In this document: positions 8,737-18,457 of the stretch, piece after piece | Numbering within the stretch: position 1 is the first letter of the stretch | Layout: each line of letters opens with the position of its first letter | NCBI RefSeq assembly: GCF_003628305.1 | Contig: NZ_RBZM01000004.1 | Span: 620,001-684,000 of the forward strand | Direction of reading: 5' to 3' | Length of the DNA: 64,000 bases | Source of the DNA: Cohnella endophytica | Lineage (GTDB): Bacteria; Bacillota; Bacilli; Paenibacillales; Paenibacillaceae | The notes under the pieces: model-generated | Database searches by the model: none | What the model saw: the letters and a program-made list of their open reading frames with translations, nothing else | What the model was told of the DNA's origin: nothing | Translations under genes and position numbers: made by a program

Positions 8737-9993
8737 TCATTCCATCGGAGGTTGGGAAGATGGGGGGCTCTTATGTGGCTTTGGCGGTTTTGGACGGATG
8801 ATCGCCGCGAGCAACGCGAGAAGCAAGAAAATTCCGAAGCTGACGAGCGCGATTGCGAGATTCTGGGTCAAGTGTCCCCAACCGCTTGGCATCGGTCCTT
8901 CCGCTACCCAGGCTTCCGTTGCCGGCCAACGGACGGACCAAGGGCCGAGAGCGAGATTTTTGAACGAAACGGACGATGCGGCCGAAGCGACAAAATAGGT
9001 GACGACCAACGCGATGGCTCCGTGCAGAAGTCGGCTGGCGATGACTTTGAGCCAAGGGAACGCTCCCGAACCGAAGGCCGCACGAGCCTGCAGCAAGCCG
9101 CTCCAGCCGCTCCAGGCTAACACGCAGGCAATGAGCGCCGCGCCCTGCGCCGGAGCGGAGGAGAACAGAGCGGAGCGGCTGCTTTCGTATGCGCCGAGAT
9201 TCATCTCATAGAAGCCGGGAAAGGCAAGCCATAGGTCGTTGCCGGGAATGAATAGCTGAACGAGACGGATGACGACGGCGCTCATAATCATGAGGCCTCC
9301 CAACGTCATCAGCGTGCCGACCGCGTTCGTAACCGAATCCGCTAGTTGCTTGCCGAGCGGACGGCCATCCTCTTTGCGCGCGTCGGCTGAGGCGCGTAAT
9401 GCGCGCACCAGCAATGCGCGCGTTTGGGTAACCGGGATGTGGGGAACCTTAGGTTTCCTCGGTTTCCCGATGCGCGCCCACCAATAACCGGCGATGAGCG
9501 CTGAAGTCCATAGCCCGATCGCGATAGACCACCCGAGCTCCGGGGATTGAAGGAAGCCGCAGCCGATCACGAGAACGACGAGGAAAGGGTTGGGCAGATG
9601 GGAGACGAGCAGTACGGTATCGATTTCATCATCTTGAATTAATCCGTTATCGCGAAGGCGTGCCGTTTCTTTGGCCCCCGCGGGAATGCCGGCCGCCCAA
9701 CCGAAGGCAATCGCCCAGCCCGCCGAGCCGGGCAGGCGGAACAGACCGCGCGTGAGCGGTTCCGCGAGCGTAGAGATGCCGTGCAGAAGCCCGGAAGCTG
9801 CCAATAGCTCGGCCAATATGAGAGGCGGGAGAAGACCGGGAAAGACGTTCTGCCACCAGATCTGCAAGCCCGATAGCGAAGCGCTAAACGCCTCGCCGGG
9901 CGAATGAACGATGCCGACGACCACGGACAACGCAGCCGCGCCCAAAACCAGGGATAAGAAGACGGGATTTTTTTTGACCGCAGGGTTGTCCAT
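8737..9993 (-). CDS. ylbJ: Sporulation integral membrane protein YlbJ
   Basis: The 418-aa polytopic protein has about eight to ten hydrophobic helices and two nucleoside-transporter 'Gate'-type halves. Features include WWQNVFPGLLPPLILAELL near the N-terminus, FGWAAGIPAGAKETARL, and VSHLPNPFL. These fit YlbJ, which in Bacillus subtilis is made in the mother cell and needed for sporulation. The C-terminal tail is proline- and lysine-rich and probably cytoplasmic. The start ATG is preceded by GAGGAGG at nine bases. It is transcribed opposite to coaD and ahead of tmcAL's 3' end. The usual ylbK and ylbL neighbours are missing. Confidence 0.88.
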   Translation of the reverse strand: MDNPAVKKNPVFLSLVLGAAALSVVVGIVHSPGEAFSASLSGLQIWWQNVFPGLLPPLILAELLAASGLLHGISTLAEPLTRGLFRLPGSAGWAIAFGWAAGIPAGAKETARLRDNGLIQDDEIDTVLLVSHLPNPFLVVLVIGCGFLQSPELGWSIAIGLWTSALIAGYWWARIGKPRKPKVPHIPVTQTRALLVRALRASADARKEDGRPLGKQLADSVTNAVGTLMTLGGLMIMSAVVIRLVQLFIPGNDLWLAFPGFYEMNLGAYESSRSALFSSAPAQGAALIACVLAWSGWSGLLQARAAFGSGAFPWLKVIASRLLHGAIALVVTYFVASAASSVSFKNLALGPWSVRWPATEAWVAEGPMPSGWGHLTQNLAIALVSFGIFLLLALLAAIIRPKPPKPHKSPPSSQPPME

Positions 9994-10082
9994 TGAGTGA
10001 TGCCTCCTCGTACGAACACATTACAATGTACGCCGGGAAGAGGCTTGATAGACCATCTTGTCCAGGGATGGAGGCAACCGAG

Positions 10083-11318
10083 TCAGAGACGTATCGGAGG
10101 TTGGGTGTAGTCCCGGTAGGCTAAGGACGATTCGGAGGAGCGGAAAGCGAGGGCGTATACGGCGGAGGCTTGGGCATCCAGCGCCAAATAAGGCCAGGCT
10201 CCCCTCGCGGCGGAGTCGATGACGGGTACTTTCGCTTTTTTGCGCATCTCGTGCAGCAGCGTTCTGCCGCGTTCATTAAATCCGAGCACCCGAATATACT
10301 CTATTCCATCCGCTAATCGATCGGGGGCGATCAATTCTTTGCGGTGACCCAGCAGAATTCGCAGGAGTGTTCTTTGAAGCTTCGTTCGGGTATATCTCTT
10401 CGTTTTCAAGGACTGAAGCAGCTCCGACACGGTAAGTTCGGACAAGCCGGGAAGAGCTTTCTTGATTCGATGTTCCAGCCCTTCGGTCACTTCCGCGTAC
10501 TCGGCGATTCGCGCTTCGTCCTGACGGAATAGCTCATGGTAGAGTGGGCGGGCGAAGCTTTCCCAATGAATCGGAGCCCGTCCGGCCGATATTTCGCGAC
10601 GTAAAATGTCCAATGTCGTGTCAGGTACGTAAGGAGACAAGGCGTCAAGCGAGCCTTCTTCGCCAAGCAGGAGCTTACGAAGAGCGGTTGCGCTGGCAAT
10701 CCGGATGTCGGTAATATCGTCTTGACCGTATTCGGATTTCTCCCGGCGAACCGTGTAGGGCGCGATGTCGCTGTTTATTTTGCGCAGAGCGATTAAATAA
10801 TGAAGGCCCAACGTGTGGTTAGGCTGAGACAGCGACGAAGCGTGCTCGTCCATTCCGCGAAGCCGCAAATAGACCGTTGCGGCGGCCGTGAACGCGGACG
10901 GATAGGGAAGGCCGGACTTGAGCTCGGCGGCCAGGAACGGGGCAAAATCTTCGGGTTCGTCGGCAAGCAACGAAGCGAGCAGTTGCAGCGATTCCAAGTC
11001 CCCGCTTTCGCTTCCAAAGCAGATGGAATCCACGATTCCGGTCGCGTCCAGAATCGCTATGGAACCATGAGCGAACCATTGCGCGGGTTGCGAGCTATAC
11101 GCGACGGGCAATTCCAGCACGAGATCGCATCCGGCCCGAAGGGCCATCTCCGCGCGCGCCCATTTATCGGCTAACGCCGGTTCGCCGCGCTGCAGGAAGT
11201 TGCCGCTCATGACCGCGACGACGCTATCCGCACCCGTTATTTTCTTGGATTGCTGCAAATGATAGAGATGTCCGTTGTGCAATGGGTTATACTCTACTAT
11301 GACGCCTACTGTCGACAT
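10083..11318 (-). CDS. tmcAL: tRNA(Met) cytidine acetate ligase
   Basis: TmcAL (YlbM) activates acetate with ATP and transfers it to form N4-acetylcytidine at the wobble position of elongator tRNA-Met. The 411-aa protein begins MSTVGVIVEYNPLHNGHLYHL, containing the nucleotidyltransferase HxGH motif, followed by VMSGNFLQRGEPA and the conserved AYSSQPAQWFA. Its C-terminal half carries the helical tRNA-binding region (LKTKRYTRTKLQRTLL). I chose the ATG at 11318, with AGGAGG five bases upstream; the longer frame adds nothing conserved. It is divergent from the DUF177-rpmF unit, with about 156 bases between, as is typical in Bacillales. Confidence 0.93.
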   Translation of the reverse strand: MSTVGVIVEYNPLHNGHLYHLQQSKKITGADSVVAVMSGNFLQRGEPALADKWARAEMALRAGCDLVLELPVAYSSQPAQWFAHGSIAILDATGIVDSICFGSESGDLESLQLLASLLADEPEDFAPFLAAELKSGLPYPSAFTAAATVYLRLRGMDEHASSLSQPNHTLGLHYLIALRKINSDIAPYTVRREKSEYGQDDITDIRIASATALRKLLLGEEGSLDALSPYVPDTTLDILRREISAGRAPIHWESFARPLYHELFRQDEARIAEYAEVTEGLEHRIKKALPGLSELTVSELLQSLKTKRYTRTKLQRTLLRILLGHRKELIAPDRLADGIEYIRVLGFNERGRTLLHEMRKKAKVPVIDSAARGAWPYLALDAQASAVYALAFRSSESSLAYRDYTQPPIRL

Positions 11319-11417
11319 GGCGGCCTCCTGACCCGGAAATGGGAAAATTAATGTTTGCCACAATATAACACGCGAAGCGTTCGCAAGAGAAGATTGCCCG
11401 AAAACTCTCTGATATTG

Positions 11418-11447
11418 TTGACAAAGGCCGTTCAAACTCGATATAAT
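11418..11447 (+). promoter_or_regulatory. Sigma-A promoter of DUF177-rpmF
   Basis: Perfect -35 TTGACA (11418-11423) and perfect -10 TATAAT (11442-11447) are separated by 18 bases, 28 bases before the likely start codon. Confidence 0.85.
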
Positions 11448-11474
11448 AATTTTTGTTTGTTTGGAGTGATCTCA

Positions 11475-12002
11475 TTGTTGCTGAAAGTACAAGAACTTGT
11501 AGCCCGACAAGAGTCGATGAAGGCACAAGGCACTCTCGACTTAACGGATTTGTTCCGGGACAGTCCGGAATTCAAGCTGCTAACGCCGGTCGAATACGAT
11601 CTAGTCGCGCAAGCCGCGAACGATCGGATCCTCGTATCCGGACAGCTCTCATGCGACGTTCGCATGCAGTGCTCGCGTTGCTTGGATCAAATCGAGGAAA
11701 ATGTCCGCGTTCCTTTCGAGGAGCAGTTCAGGATCATCGATGAAGACGAAGAAGCGGAAGCTCAGATGAGTGAAGACGATGATGCCGTACCGGTATCGGA
11801 AGAGCGGATCGACCTCGTGCCGTTCTTGGCGGAAGAGTTCGTGGTCCAATTACCGTATGCGCCTCTCTGCAAGGAAGATTGCAAGGGGTTGTGCCCGGAA
11901 TGCGGAAGTAACCTGAATGAACAATCGTGCGGTTGCAATACGGAGAAGATCGATCCCCGTATGGCTGCGCTTCAGGATTGGTTTAAATCTCAGAATGATT
12001 AG
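11475..12002 (+). CDS. DUF177 (YceD-family) metal-binding protein
   Basis: This 175-aa protein belongs to the YceD/DUF177 family, whose gene almost always precedes rpmF. The family is linked to 23S rRNA or large-subunit biogenesis, with no settled biochemical role. A central CSRC pair (about residue 64) and a C-terminal Cys cluster ([14 protein letters not shown]... SCGC) probably bind zinc. The middle is strongly acidic. The start is TTG at 11475, eight bases after GGAG; a second TTG follows directly. It is cotranscribed with rpmF from the strong promoter just upstream. Confidence 0.88.
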   Translation: MLLKVQELVARQESMKAQGTLDLTDLFRDSPEFKLLTPVEYDLVAQAANDRILVSGQLSCDVRMQCSRCLDQIEENVRVPFEEQFRIIDEDEEAEAQMSEDDDAVPVSEERIDLVPFLAEEFVVQLPYAPLCKEDCKGLCPECGSNLNEQSCGCNTEKIDPRMAALQDWFKSQND

Positions 12003-12055
12003 CCCAAGGCTTCCTTAGCCGAAAGCGACTCGGACCTGATAAGGAGGTGGCAGCA

Positions 12056-12229
12056 ATGGCAGTCCCTTTTGCGAAGACATCGAAAGCCCGCAAACACAAA
12101 CGCCGGACGCACTTTAAGTTGGTAGTTCCTGGTATGGTGAAATGCGAGCAATGCGGAGAGTTGAAAATTTCGCACCGCGTATGCAAAGTGTGCGGTACTT
12201 ACAAATCGCGCGAAATCATCAAGCAATAA
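12056..12229 (+). CDS. rpmF: 50S ribosomal protein L32
   Basis: L32 is a small structural protein of the large ribosomal subunit. The 57-aa product starts [19 protein letters not shown], which is diagnostic, and has the zinc-ribbon form with CEQC and CKVC (four Cys). The ATG at 12056 has AAGGAGG eight bases upstream; the alternative GTG at 12047 would overlap that site. It is the second gene of the DUF177-rpmF unit, and the FapR-controlled operon begins about 110 bases later. Confidence 0.97.
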   Translation: MAVPFAKTSKARKHKRRTHFKLVVPGMVKCEQCGELKISHRVCKVCGTYKSREIIKQ

Positions 12230-12306
12230 AGCTTAGACGCGTCAGGGTTCACGACGGGGAAACGCATTCGGCTGCATGCAGTCCGTGATGCCGTTTCATG
12301 CGTTCG

Positions 12307-12335
12307 TTGCATACCGGCGCGTTTTTCTTTATACT
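12307..12335 (+). promoter_or_regulatory. Sigma-A promoter of the fapR operon
   Basis: -35 TTGCAT (12307-12312), a 17-base spacer and -10 TATACT (12330-12335). The expected transcription start near 12341-12343 falls inside the FapR operator. Confidence 0.7.
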
Positions 12336-12339
12336 CTTT

Positions 12340-12356
12340 TTGGCACCAGGTATTAA
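12340..12356 (+). promoter_or_regulatory. FapR operator
   Basis: The 17-base sequence TTGGCACCAGGTATTAA matches the published FapR palindrome (TTAGTACCTGATACTAA) at 12 of 17 positions, keeping ACC and TA.TAA. It begins five bases after the -10 box and overlaps the probable start site, the usual arrangement for FapR repression relieved by malonyl-CoA. Confidence 0.75.
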
Positions 12357-12419
12357 AGGTTATCTACAAATATTAAGCTCGAAAAGCTTATTTCTAAACA
12401 GGAAAGCGCGGTGGTGGGT

Positions 12420-12995
12420 ATGGAACGGCTTCCTAAACGTCAGCGTCATCAGCAGTTAAGCAGGCTTTTGGACGAGAACCCATTTCTCACCGACCGGGAA
12501 CTGACGCGGCAGCTTAAGGTCAGCATCCAGACGATCCGTCTGGACAGGCTTGAATTGGCTATACCCGAGCTTAGGGAAAGACTAAAGCTTATGGCCGAAC
12601 GTTCTTACGATTCCGTGCGTTCGTTGCCTTTGCATGAAGTGATCGGGGATATTCTCGACTTGCAATTGGACAAAAGCGGGATTTCCTTGTTCGAGATCAG
12701 CGATGAGCACGTATTTTCCCGTTCGGGCATCGCCCGGGGACATCACGTATTCGCGCAAGCGAATTCGCTTGCCGTCGCGGTCATCAACGATGAAATCGCG
12801 TTAACGGCTTCGGCCGATATTCGTTTCGTGCGTCCAGCGCGTTTGGGAGAAAAATGTATTGCGAAAGCATACGTTAGAACGAGCGGGGAACTTAAAGGCA
12901 AAGCAAAAGTAGAAGTGTTTACATATGTAGGCGAGGAAATGGTGTTTCAAGGGAACTTTATTATTTATAGATCCGCGGGAGAATCGAAATCATAA
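12420..12995 (+). CDS. fapR: Fatty-acid and phospholipid regulator FapR
   Basis: FapR represses the lipid genes of Gram-positive bacteria and releases DNA when it binds malonyl-CoA. The 191-aa protein has an N-terminal helix-turn-helix (LTDRELTRQLKVSIQTIRLDRLEL), a linker helix, and a hot-dog effector domain with SRSGIARGHHVFAQANSLAVAVI and ALTASADIRF. The start is uncertain between GTG 12411 (AGGAAAG four bases upstream) and ATG 12420; alignment with known FapR favours 12420. It heads the operon fapR-plsX-fabH-fabD-fabG-acpP-fabF, downstream of its own operator, indicating autoregulation. Confidence 0.95.
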   Translation: MERLPKRQRHQQLSRLLDENPFLTDRELTRQLKVSIQTIRLDRLELAIPELRERLKLMAERSYDSVRSLPLHEVIGDILDLQLDKSGISLFEISDEHVFSRSGIARGHHVFAQANSLAVAVINDEIALTASADIRFVRPARLGEKCIAKAYVRTSGELKGKAKVEVFTYVGEEMVFQGNFIIYRSAGESKS

Positions 12996-13008
12996 AGGAG
13001 TGTAGCTC

Positions 13009-13998
13009 ATGCGGATTGCCATAGATGCCATGGGCGGCGACAACGCGCCGCACGCTCAGGTCGAAAGCGCTTTGTCAGCGGCTGCCGAATGGCCGGATAC
13101 GCATTTGATTCTGGTCGGCGATCCGGAAGTGCTTCAACCTCTACTGGGACCAAAAGCTCCTAGCAGCATTACGATCGAAAGCGCGCTCGAAGTAATCGGC
13201 AGCGAGGACGAGCCGGTTAAAGCCGTACGGCGCAAAACGGATTCCTCGATGGTCGTGGCCGGACGTTTGGTGAAGGAAGGCAAAGCCGACGCGATGATCT
13301 CCGCCGGGAATACCGGCGCGCTTATGGCCACGGGGCTGCTCGTCGTCGGAAGACTGAAAGGAATCGAACGTCCGGGCTTGGCCGCGATATTCCCAACGCT
13401 CGATAACGTAGGAATACTGGCTCTCGATATGGGAGCCAACATGGACGCCAAACCGGAGCACCTCGTTCAATACGCGCTCATGGGAAGCTTGTACCGTAAT
13501 AAGGTGCATGGCATCCGCGAACCGCGCGTAGGCTTGCTTAACGTAGGCACCGAAGCGTCCAAAGGGAACGAGTTGACGAAGACCGCATTCGAAATGCTCG
13601 AGCAGGCTCCGATTAATTTCGTCGGCAACGTGGAATCCCGAGACGTGCTGGAACGGCCGTGCGATATTCTCGTATGCGACGGCTTCTCGGGGAACATCAT
13701 GCTCAAGTCGATCGAAGGCGCGGCATCCGCGATATTTACGCTACTTCGCGGGGAATTAATGTCGACTTTTACTTCCAAGTTGGCTGCAGGCATGCTTAAA
13801 CCAAGTTTTCGCCGCGTAAGAGACAAAATGGATTACAATGAATACAATGGAGCGCCGTTGCTCGGCATTAACGGGTTGGTCGTCAAAGGGCATGGCTCTT
13901 CGGACGCCAAGGCGATGAAGACGGCGATCAGGCAAACCCGCACGGCAATCGGCAACAGACTGATCGCGGCAATCGTCGACGAATTCAGCGGAAAGTGA
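13009..13998 (+). CDS. plsX: Phosphate acyltransferase PlsX
   Basis: PlsX converts acyl-ACP to acyl-phosphate, the donor for PlsY in phosphatidic acid synthesis, and acts at the membrane face. The 329-aa protein starts MRIAIDAMGGDNAP, the invariant opening, followed by the conserved SMVVAG and MISAGNTGALMA. It has GVLLNVGTEASKG-like and CDGFSGNIMLKS motifs toward the middle. An AAGGAG site lies eight bases before the ATG, and 13 bases separate it from fapR. Confidence 0.97.
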   Translation: MRIAIDAMGGDNAPHAQVESALSAAAEWPDTHLILVGDPEVLQPLLGPKAPSSITIESALEVIGSEDEPVKAVRRKTDSSMVVAGRLVKEGKADAMISAGNTGALMATGLLVVGRLKGIERPGLAAIFPTLDNVGILALDMGANMDAKPEHLVQYALMGSLYRNKVHGIREPRVGLLNVGTEASKGNELTKTAFEMLEQAPINFVGNVESRDVLERPCDILVCDGFSGNIMLKSIEGAASAIFTLLRGELMSTFTSKLAAGMLKPSFRRVRDKMDYNEYNGAPLLGINGLVVKGHGSSDAKAMKTAIRQTRTAIGNRLIAAIVDEFSGK

Positions 13999-14007
13999 GA
14001 GAGACCC

Positions 14008-14994
14008 ATGAATGAGATTTCCGTAGGCATTCTCGGAACGGGCAAATACGTTCCCGAACGCCGCTTAACGAATCAGGATCTTGAGAAAATGGTAGATACG
14101 AACGACGAATGGATCGTTAGCCGGACGGGTATGCGCGAAAGAAGAATCGCCGCTCCCGAGCAAGCGACATCGGATCTTGCTTACGAGGCGTCGCTCCAAG
14201 CACTTCAAGCGGCGGGGCTTACCGCGGACCAGATCGATCTGATCATCGTGGCAACCATTACGCCGGACATGTTTTTCCCGTCCACGGCGTGCCTGCTGCA
14301 AGAAAAGCTCGGCGCTAAGAACGCGGCCGCTTTCGATCTATCCGCCGCTTGCTCCGGATTTATCTACGGCTTGGCGAACGCGACCGGATTCATAAAGATG
14401 GGAATGTACAAGCACGTTCTCGTTGTAGGCGCGGAATGCTTATCGAGAATTACGGACTACACCGATCGCAACACGTCGATTTTGTTCGGCGACGGCGCTG
14501 GCGCGGTCGTTCTCGGTCAAGTGCCGGAAGGACGGGGCTTTAAGTCGTTCAAGCTGGGAGCCGATGGAGCCGGCGGAGATCTTCTTCGCATTTGCGGTGG
14601 CGGATCGCGCTTGCCGTCGTCCGAGCAGTCGGTGAACGAAAAGCGTCATTTTATCGAAATGAACGGACGCGACGTGTTCAAGTTCGCCGTGCGCGTCATG
14701 GGGAGCGCGGCCGAGGAAGCATTGGCTCACGCCGGTTATACGAAAGCGGACATCGATCTTCTTATTCCTCATCAAGCCAATATTCGTATCATCCAATCCG
14801 CGCTCGAGCGGCTGAACTTATCCGAAGATAAAGCCATGATCAATCTGGATCGTTACGGAAACATGTCCGCGGCATCGATTCCGCTCGCATTGGCGGAAGC
14901 GGTCGAGGAAGGCAGAGTGAACGAAGGCGACTGCTTGGTGCTCGTCGGCTTTGGCGGCGGACTTACTTGGGGCGCTTCGGTATTGATCTGGTAA
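14008..14994 (+). CDS. fabH: 3-oxoacyl-ACP synthase III
   Basis: FabH condenses acyl-CoA with malonyl-ACP to begin fatty-acid synthesis; in Bacillota it prefers branched primers. The thiolase-fold protein of 328 aa has the catalytic triad in place: Cys115 (LSAACSGF), His255 (IPHQAN) and Asn285 (YGNMSA). The N-terminus (ILGTGKYVPERRLTN) is typical. The start ATG is 9 bases after the plsX stop; its Shine-Dalgarno (GAGAGAG) is weak, so translation may depend on coupling with plsX. Confidence 0.97.
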   Translation: MNEISVGILGTGKYVPERRLTNQDLEKMVDTNDEWIVSRTGMRERRIAAPEQATSDLAYEASLQALQAAGLTADQIDLIIVATITPDMFFPSTACLLQEKLGAKNAAAFDLSAACSGFIYGLANATGFIKMGMYKHVLVVGAECLSRITDYTDRNTSILFGDGAGAVVLGQVPEGRGFKSFKLGADGAGGDLLRICGGGSRLPSSEQSVNEKRHFIEMNGRDVFKFAVRVMGSAAEEALAHAGYTKADIDLLIPHQANIRIIQSALERLNLSEDKAMINLDRYGNMSAASIPLALAEAVEEGRVNEGDCLVLVGFGGGLTWGASVLIW

Positions 14995-15011
14995 GCAGAG
15001 GAGAGAATGAT

Positions 15012-15938
15012 TTGGGTAAAATCGCATTTGTGTTTCCCGGCCAAGGCGCTCAAGCGGTAGGCATGGGGAAAGACGCGTACGAAAGCAACGATGCGTCCCG
15101 CGCGATCTTCGATCGGGCGGACGAGGTGCTCGGTTTTCCGTTGACGAAGCTCGCGTTCGAAGGACCGGACGAGCAGCTTCGCCAGACGGCGAACACGCAA
15201 CCGGCATTGCTTGCGACGAGCGTGGCCTTGCTCGAGATGTACAAGGCGCAAGGCATCAAGCCGGACTACGTGGCGGGTCATTCGCTCGGCGAATATAGCG
15301 CGCTCGTAGCGGCGGGCGTACTCGCTTTCGAAGACGCGCTGCGGCTCGTCCGCGCGCGCGGCCAGTTCATGGAGCAGGCCGTGCCTAGCGGCCAAGGCGC
15401 GATGGCGGCCGTACTCGGCGCTGAACGCGAAACGTTGCAAGCGTTATGCGCGGATATTACCGCGACAGGCGGCCTTGTGGAACTGGCCAACGTTAACTGT
15501 CCGGGCCAGATCGTCGTTTCCGGGTCCGCCGAGGGCGTAGCCGCGGTCGGCGAACGCGGCAAGGAAGCGGGCGCCAAGCGGGTCATTCCGCTGGACGTGA
15601 GCGGACCTTTCCATTCGTCGCTCATGCAGCCGGCGGCCGATAACTTGGCGGCGGAGCTCGCCAAAGTCGCGTTCAACGACGCGGCTGTTCCGGTAATCGC
15701 CAATGTACACGCCCAACCGGTCACGTCCGGCGACGAGCTTCGGAACTTGCTCGTGCAACAGGTCGTATCTCCGGTTCAATGGGAAGATACGGTGAAATAC
15801 TTGATCGGCGAAGGCGTCGATACGTTCGTCGAGATCGGTTCAGGCACCGTTCTAGCCGGTTTAATCAAGAAAATCGACAAATCCGCGCAGGTCATTTCGG
15901 TCAACAGCGCGTCCGCGGCTGCCGCGGTTGCGCAATGA
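15012..15938 (+). CDS. fabD: Malonyl-CoA:ACP transacylase
   Basis: FabD moves the malonyl group from CoA to ACP for chain elongation. The 308-aa protein starts MGKIAFVFPGQGAQAVGMGK. The nucleophile motif GHSLGE is at residues 89-94 (Ser91), a conserved Arg lies in VRARGQFM, and the active-site His is in SGPFHSSLM. A TTG start at 15012 is preferred because it gives the canonical N-terminus and AGAGGAGAG sits just upstream. The gap to fabH is 17 bases. Local GC is noticeably high. Confidence 0.96.
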   Translation: MGKIAFVFPGQGAQAVGMGKDAYESNDASRAIFDRADEVLGFPLTKLAFEGPDEQLRQTANTQPALLATSVALLEMYKAQGIKPDYVAGHSLGEYSALVAAGVLAFEDALRLVRARGQFMEQAVPSGQGAMAAVLGAERETLQALCADITATGGLVELANVNCPGQIVVSGSAEGVAAVGERGKEAGAKRVIPLDVSGPFHSSLMQPAADNLAAELAKVAFNDAAVPVIANVHAQPVTSGDELRNLLVQQVVSPVQWEDTVKYLIGEGVDTFVEIGSGTVLAGLIKKIDKSAQVISVNSASAAAAVAQ

Positions 15939-15977
15939 GTTCGAAACTGCGACAATGATCGAGAGGGTGAACCGATA

Positions 15978-16730
15978 ATGGCGATGTGGGATCTAAACGG
16001 AAAAAGCGCTCTCGTAACCGGGGCGTCACGCGGTATCGGTCGCGCGATCGCGATTGCGCTCGCGGAAGCCGGGGCCGACGTGGCGATCAACTACTCGGGC
16101 AGCGAAGCCGCTGCGGCGGAGACGGCGAAAGCCGTGGAAGCGCTCGGACGCAAAGCGATCGTCATTAAGGCGAACGTCGGCAAGTCGGCGGAATTCGAAG
16201 AGATGGTTGCCAAGACGCTCGAAGCGTTCGGCAAGCTGGATATTCTCGTGAATAACGCGGGCATTACCCGAGACAACCTCATTATGAGAATGAAGGAATC
16301 GGAATTCGACGAAGTCATCGAGACGAATCTGAAAGGCGTATTCAACGGCGTCAAAGCCGTAACGCGCCCGATGATGAAACAACGCTCCGGAAGGATTATC
16401 AACATCTCTTCCGTAGTAGGAGTTCTCGGAAACGCGGGACAAGCGAACTACGTCGCTTCCAAAGCCGGAGTAATCGGCATGACGAAATCGGTAGCCAAGG
16501 AGCTGGCTTCGCGCGGAATCACGGCTAACGTCGTCGCGCCCGGTTTCATCGAGTCGGATATGACGGACAAAATCCCCGCGGATCTTCGCGAGAAAATGTT
16601 GGGAGAAATCCCTCTGGCCCGCATGGGCCGTCCCGAGGACATCGCGGCGGCCGTCATTTATTTAGCCTCCGATGCCGCCTCATACATGACCGGCCAAACG
16701 ATTCACGTCGACGGCGGAATGTACATGTAG
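15978..16730 (+). CDS. fabG: 3-oxoacyl-ACP reductase
   Basis: FabG uses NADPH to reduce 3-ketoacyl-ACP, the first reduction of each elongation cycle. This short-chain dehydrogenase of 250 aa shows TGASRGIG (cofactor binding), NNAG, the catalytic Ser in NISSVVG, YxxxK in NYVASK, and the C-terminal [21 protein letters not shown] precedes the ATG at 15978; a second ATG two codons in (15984) is possible. It follows fabD by 39 bases. Confidence 0.97.
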   Translation: MAMWDLNGKSALVTGASRGIGRAIAIALAEAGADVAINYSGSEAAAAETAKAVEALGRKAIVIKANVGKSAEFEEMVAKTLEAFGKLDILVNNAGITRDNLIMRMKESEFDEVIETNLKGVFNGVKAVTRPMMKQRSGRIINISSVVGVLGNAGQANYVASKAGVIGMTKSVAKELASRGITANVVAPGFIESDMTDKIPADLREKMLGEIPLARMGRPEDIAAAVIYLASDAASYMTGQTIHVDGGMYM

Positions 16731-16795
16731 GTTGGTTAGGCGGTATGGCTTTTTGTCCATGATTCACGTATAATACGTTAAGGGAGGTGAACCGG

Positions 16796-17029
16796 ATGTC
16801 CGATGTACAAGAACGTGTAAAACGCATCGTTATCGAACGCCTAGGTGTTGAAGAGGCAGAGGTAACAGCCGAAGCATCCTTCAAAGACGACTTAGGCGCT
16901 GACTCTCTCGATGTGGTAGAACTCGTTATGGAACTCGAAGACGAATTCGACTTGGAGATTTCAGACGAGGATGCAGAGAAGATCACAACGGTGGGAGAAG
17001 TCGTAAAATACATACAATCTCATGCGTAA
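16796..17029 (+). CDS. acpP: Acyl carrier protein
   Basis: ACP carries growing acyl chains on a 4'-phosphopantetheine arm. The 77-aa acidic protein has the attachment motif [10 protein letters not shown] with Ser37. GGGAGGTG lies five to six bases before the ATG at 16796. A TATAAT box at 16769-16774 without a good -35 may add an extra promoter, consistent with the high ACP demand of cells. A 7-bp hairpin after the gene (17041-17061) lacks a T-run. Confidence 0.98.
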   Translation: MSDVQERVKRIVIERLGVEEAEVTAEASFKDDLGADSLDVVELVMELEDEFDLEISDEDAEKITTVGEVVKYIQSHA

Positions 17030-17130
17030 TGATCGACCGGGTCCCGTTATCGCGACGGGACTTCTGCACATTTAAGGCGCCGCTTCACGCTCCGAAGCGG
17101 GGATGAATACCCTGAAGAGGTGAATAGGTT

Positions 17131-18369
17131 TTGACACAGCGTGTTGTCGTCACAGGTATGGGGGTCGTTACGTCCCTAGGTTCGGATTTGCCAACGTTCT
17201 GGAACAATCTGTTGAACGGAAAGTCTGGCATCAGCTCGATCGAAGCTTTCGATACGAGCGAGTATACAACGAAGATTGCCGCAGAAATCAAGGATTTCGA
17301 TCCTGGTGCATATATCGACAAAAAAGAATCCCGCAAAATGGACCGCTTCGTGCAATTCGGAGTCGCCGCGAGCAAGCTCGCGGTCGAGGACGCCAAGCTC
17401 CTCATCGGCGAGAATGTCGACCCTGAACGGGTTGGCGTTATCGTAGGATCGGGAATCGGCGGACTGGGCACATGGGAAGACCAGCATACGATCTTGATGG
17501 AGAAAGGCCCGCGACGCGTTAGTCCGTTCTTCATTCCGATGATGATCGCGAACATGGCCAGCGGCCAAATCTCGATCACCACGGGCGCCAAAGGACCGAA
17601 CACGGCTGTCGTGTCGGCCTGCGCGACGGGAACTCACTCCATCGGAGATAGCTTCAAAATGATTCAACGCGGCGACGTGGACGTTATGATCTGCGGCGGC
17701 GCGGAAGCGACGATTCGTCCGATCGGCATGGCGGGTTTCTGCTCGATGAGAGCGATGAGCACCCGCAACGACGAGCCGGAGAAAGCAAGCCGTCCGTTCG
17801 ACGTGGATCGCGACGGGTTCGTCATGGGAGAGGGTTCCGGAGTAGTGATTCTGGAATCGCTTGAGCATGCAGTAGCTCGCGGCGCGCATATCTACGCCGA
17901 AGTAATCGGATACGGCATGAGCGGCGACGCGTTCCACATGACCGAACCCGATCCGGAAGGCGCGGCGCGCAGCATGAGCAAAGCGCTCAAAGATGCGGGC
18001 ATCGATCCGAACGCGATAGATTATATTAACGCGCACGGGACATCGACGCCGGTCGGCGACAAGTCCGAAACGTTAGCCGTGAAAAAAGTATTCGGAGATC
18101 ACGCTTATAAGCTCGCGGTCAGCTCGACGAAGTCGATGACGGGGCATTTGCTCGGCGCAGCCGGCGGCGTGGAAGCGGTTGTACTCGCGTTGACGTTGGA
18201 GAAGGGAATCATTCCTCCAACGGCTAACTTGGACAATCAAGATCCGGAGCTTGATCTCGATTTCGTTCCGAACACTCCGCGGGAAGCGGACGTGCAAGTG
18301 GCATTGTCGAACTCCTTCGGATTCGGCGGTCACAACGCAACGATCATTATGCGTAAATACGAAGCCTAA
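17131..18369 (+). CDS. fabF: 3-oxoacyl-ACP synthase II
   Basis: FabF performs the chain-elongating condensations. The 412-aa KAS II protein has catalytic Cys164 ([10 protein letters not shown]) and the two histidines in [11 protein letters not shown] (near 303) and [12 protein letters not shown] (near 340), plus the C-terminal [11 protein letters not shown]. The start is TTG at 17131, giving [24 protein letters not shown] lies 8-10 bases upstream. It closes the recognisable fatty-acid block. No fabI or fabZ is present here. Confidence 0.97.
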   Translation: MTQRVVVTGMGVVTSLGSDLPTFWNNLLNGKSGISSIEAFDTSEYTTKIAAEIKDFDPGAYIDKKESRKMDRFVQFGVAASKLAVEDAKLLIGENVDPERVGVIVGSGIGGLGTWEDQHTILMEKGPRRVSPFFIPMMIANMASGQISITTGAKGPNTAVVSACATGTHSIGDSFKMIQRGDVDVMICGGAEATIRPIGMAGFCSMRAMSTRNDEPEKASRPFDVDRDGFVMGEGSGVVILESLEHAVARGAHIYAEVIGYGMSGDAFHMTEPDPEGAARSMSKALKDAGIDPNAIDYINAHGTSTPVGDKSETLAVKKVFGDHAYKLAVSSTKSMTGHLLGAAGGVEAVVLALTLEKGIIPPTANLDNQDPELDLDFVPNTPREADVQVALSNSFGFGGHNATIIMRKYEA

Positions 18370-18457
18370 TAAGCGCGTGAACGTCGACGCAGGCGGCATA
18401 TGCTGTCTGCGTCGGTTGTTTATGCGGGACATCGGGCGCAACTCGAGGTGGGAAATC

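Noticed and set aside
17041..17061. Hairpin after acpP as terminator
   Set aside because: A 7-bp stem is present but no T-run follows, and fabF lies just downstream in the same operon.
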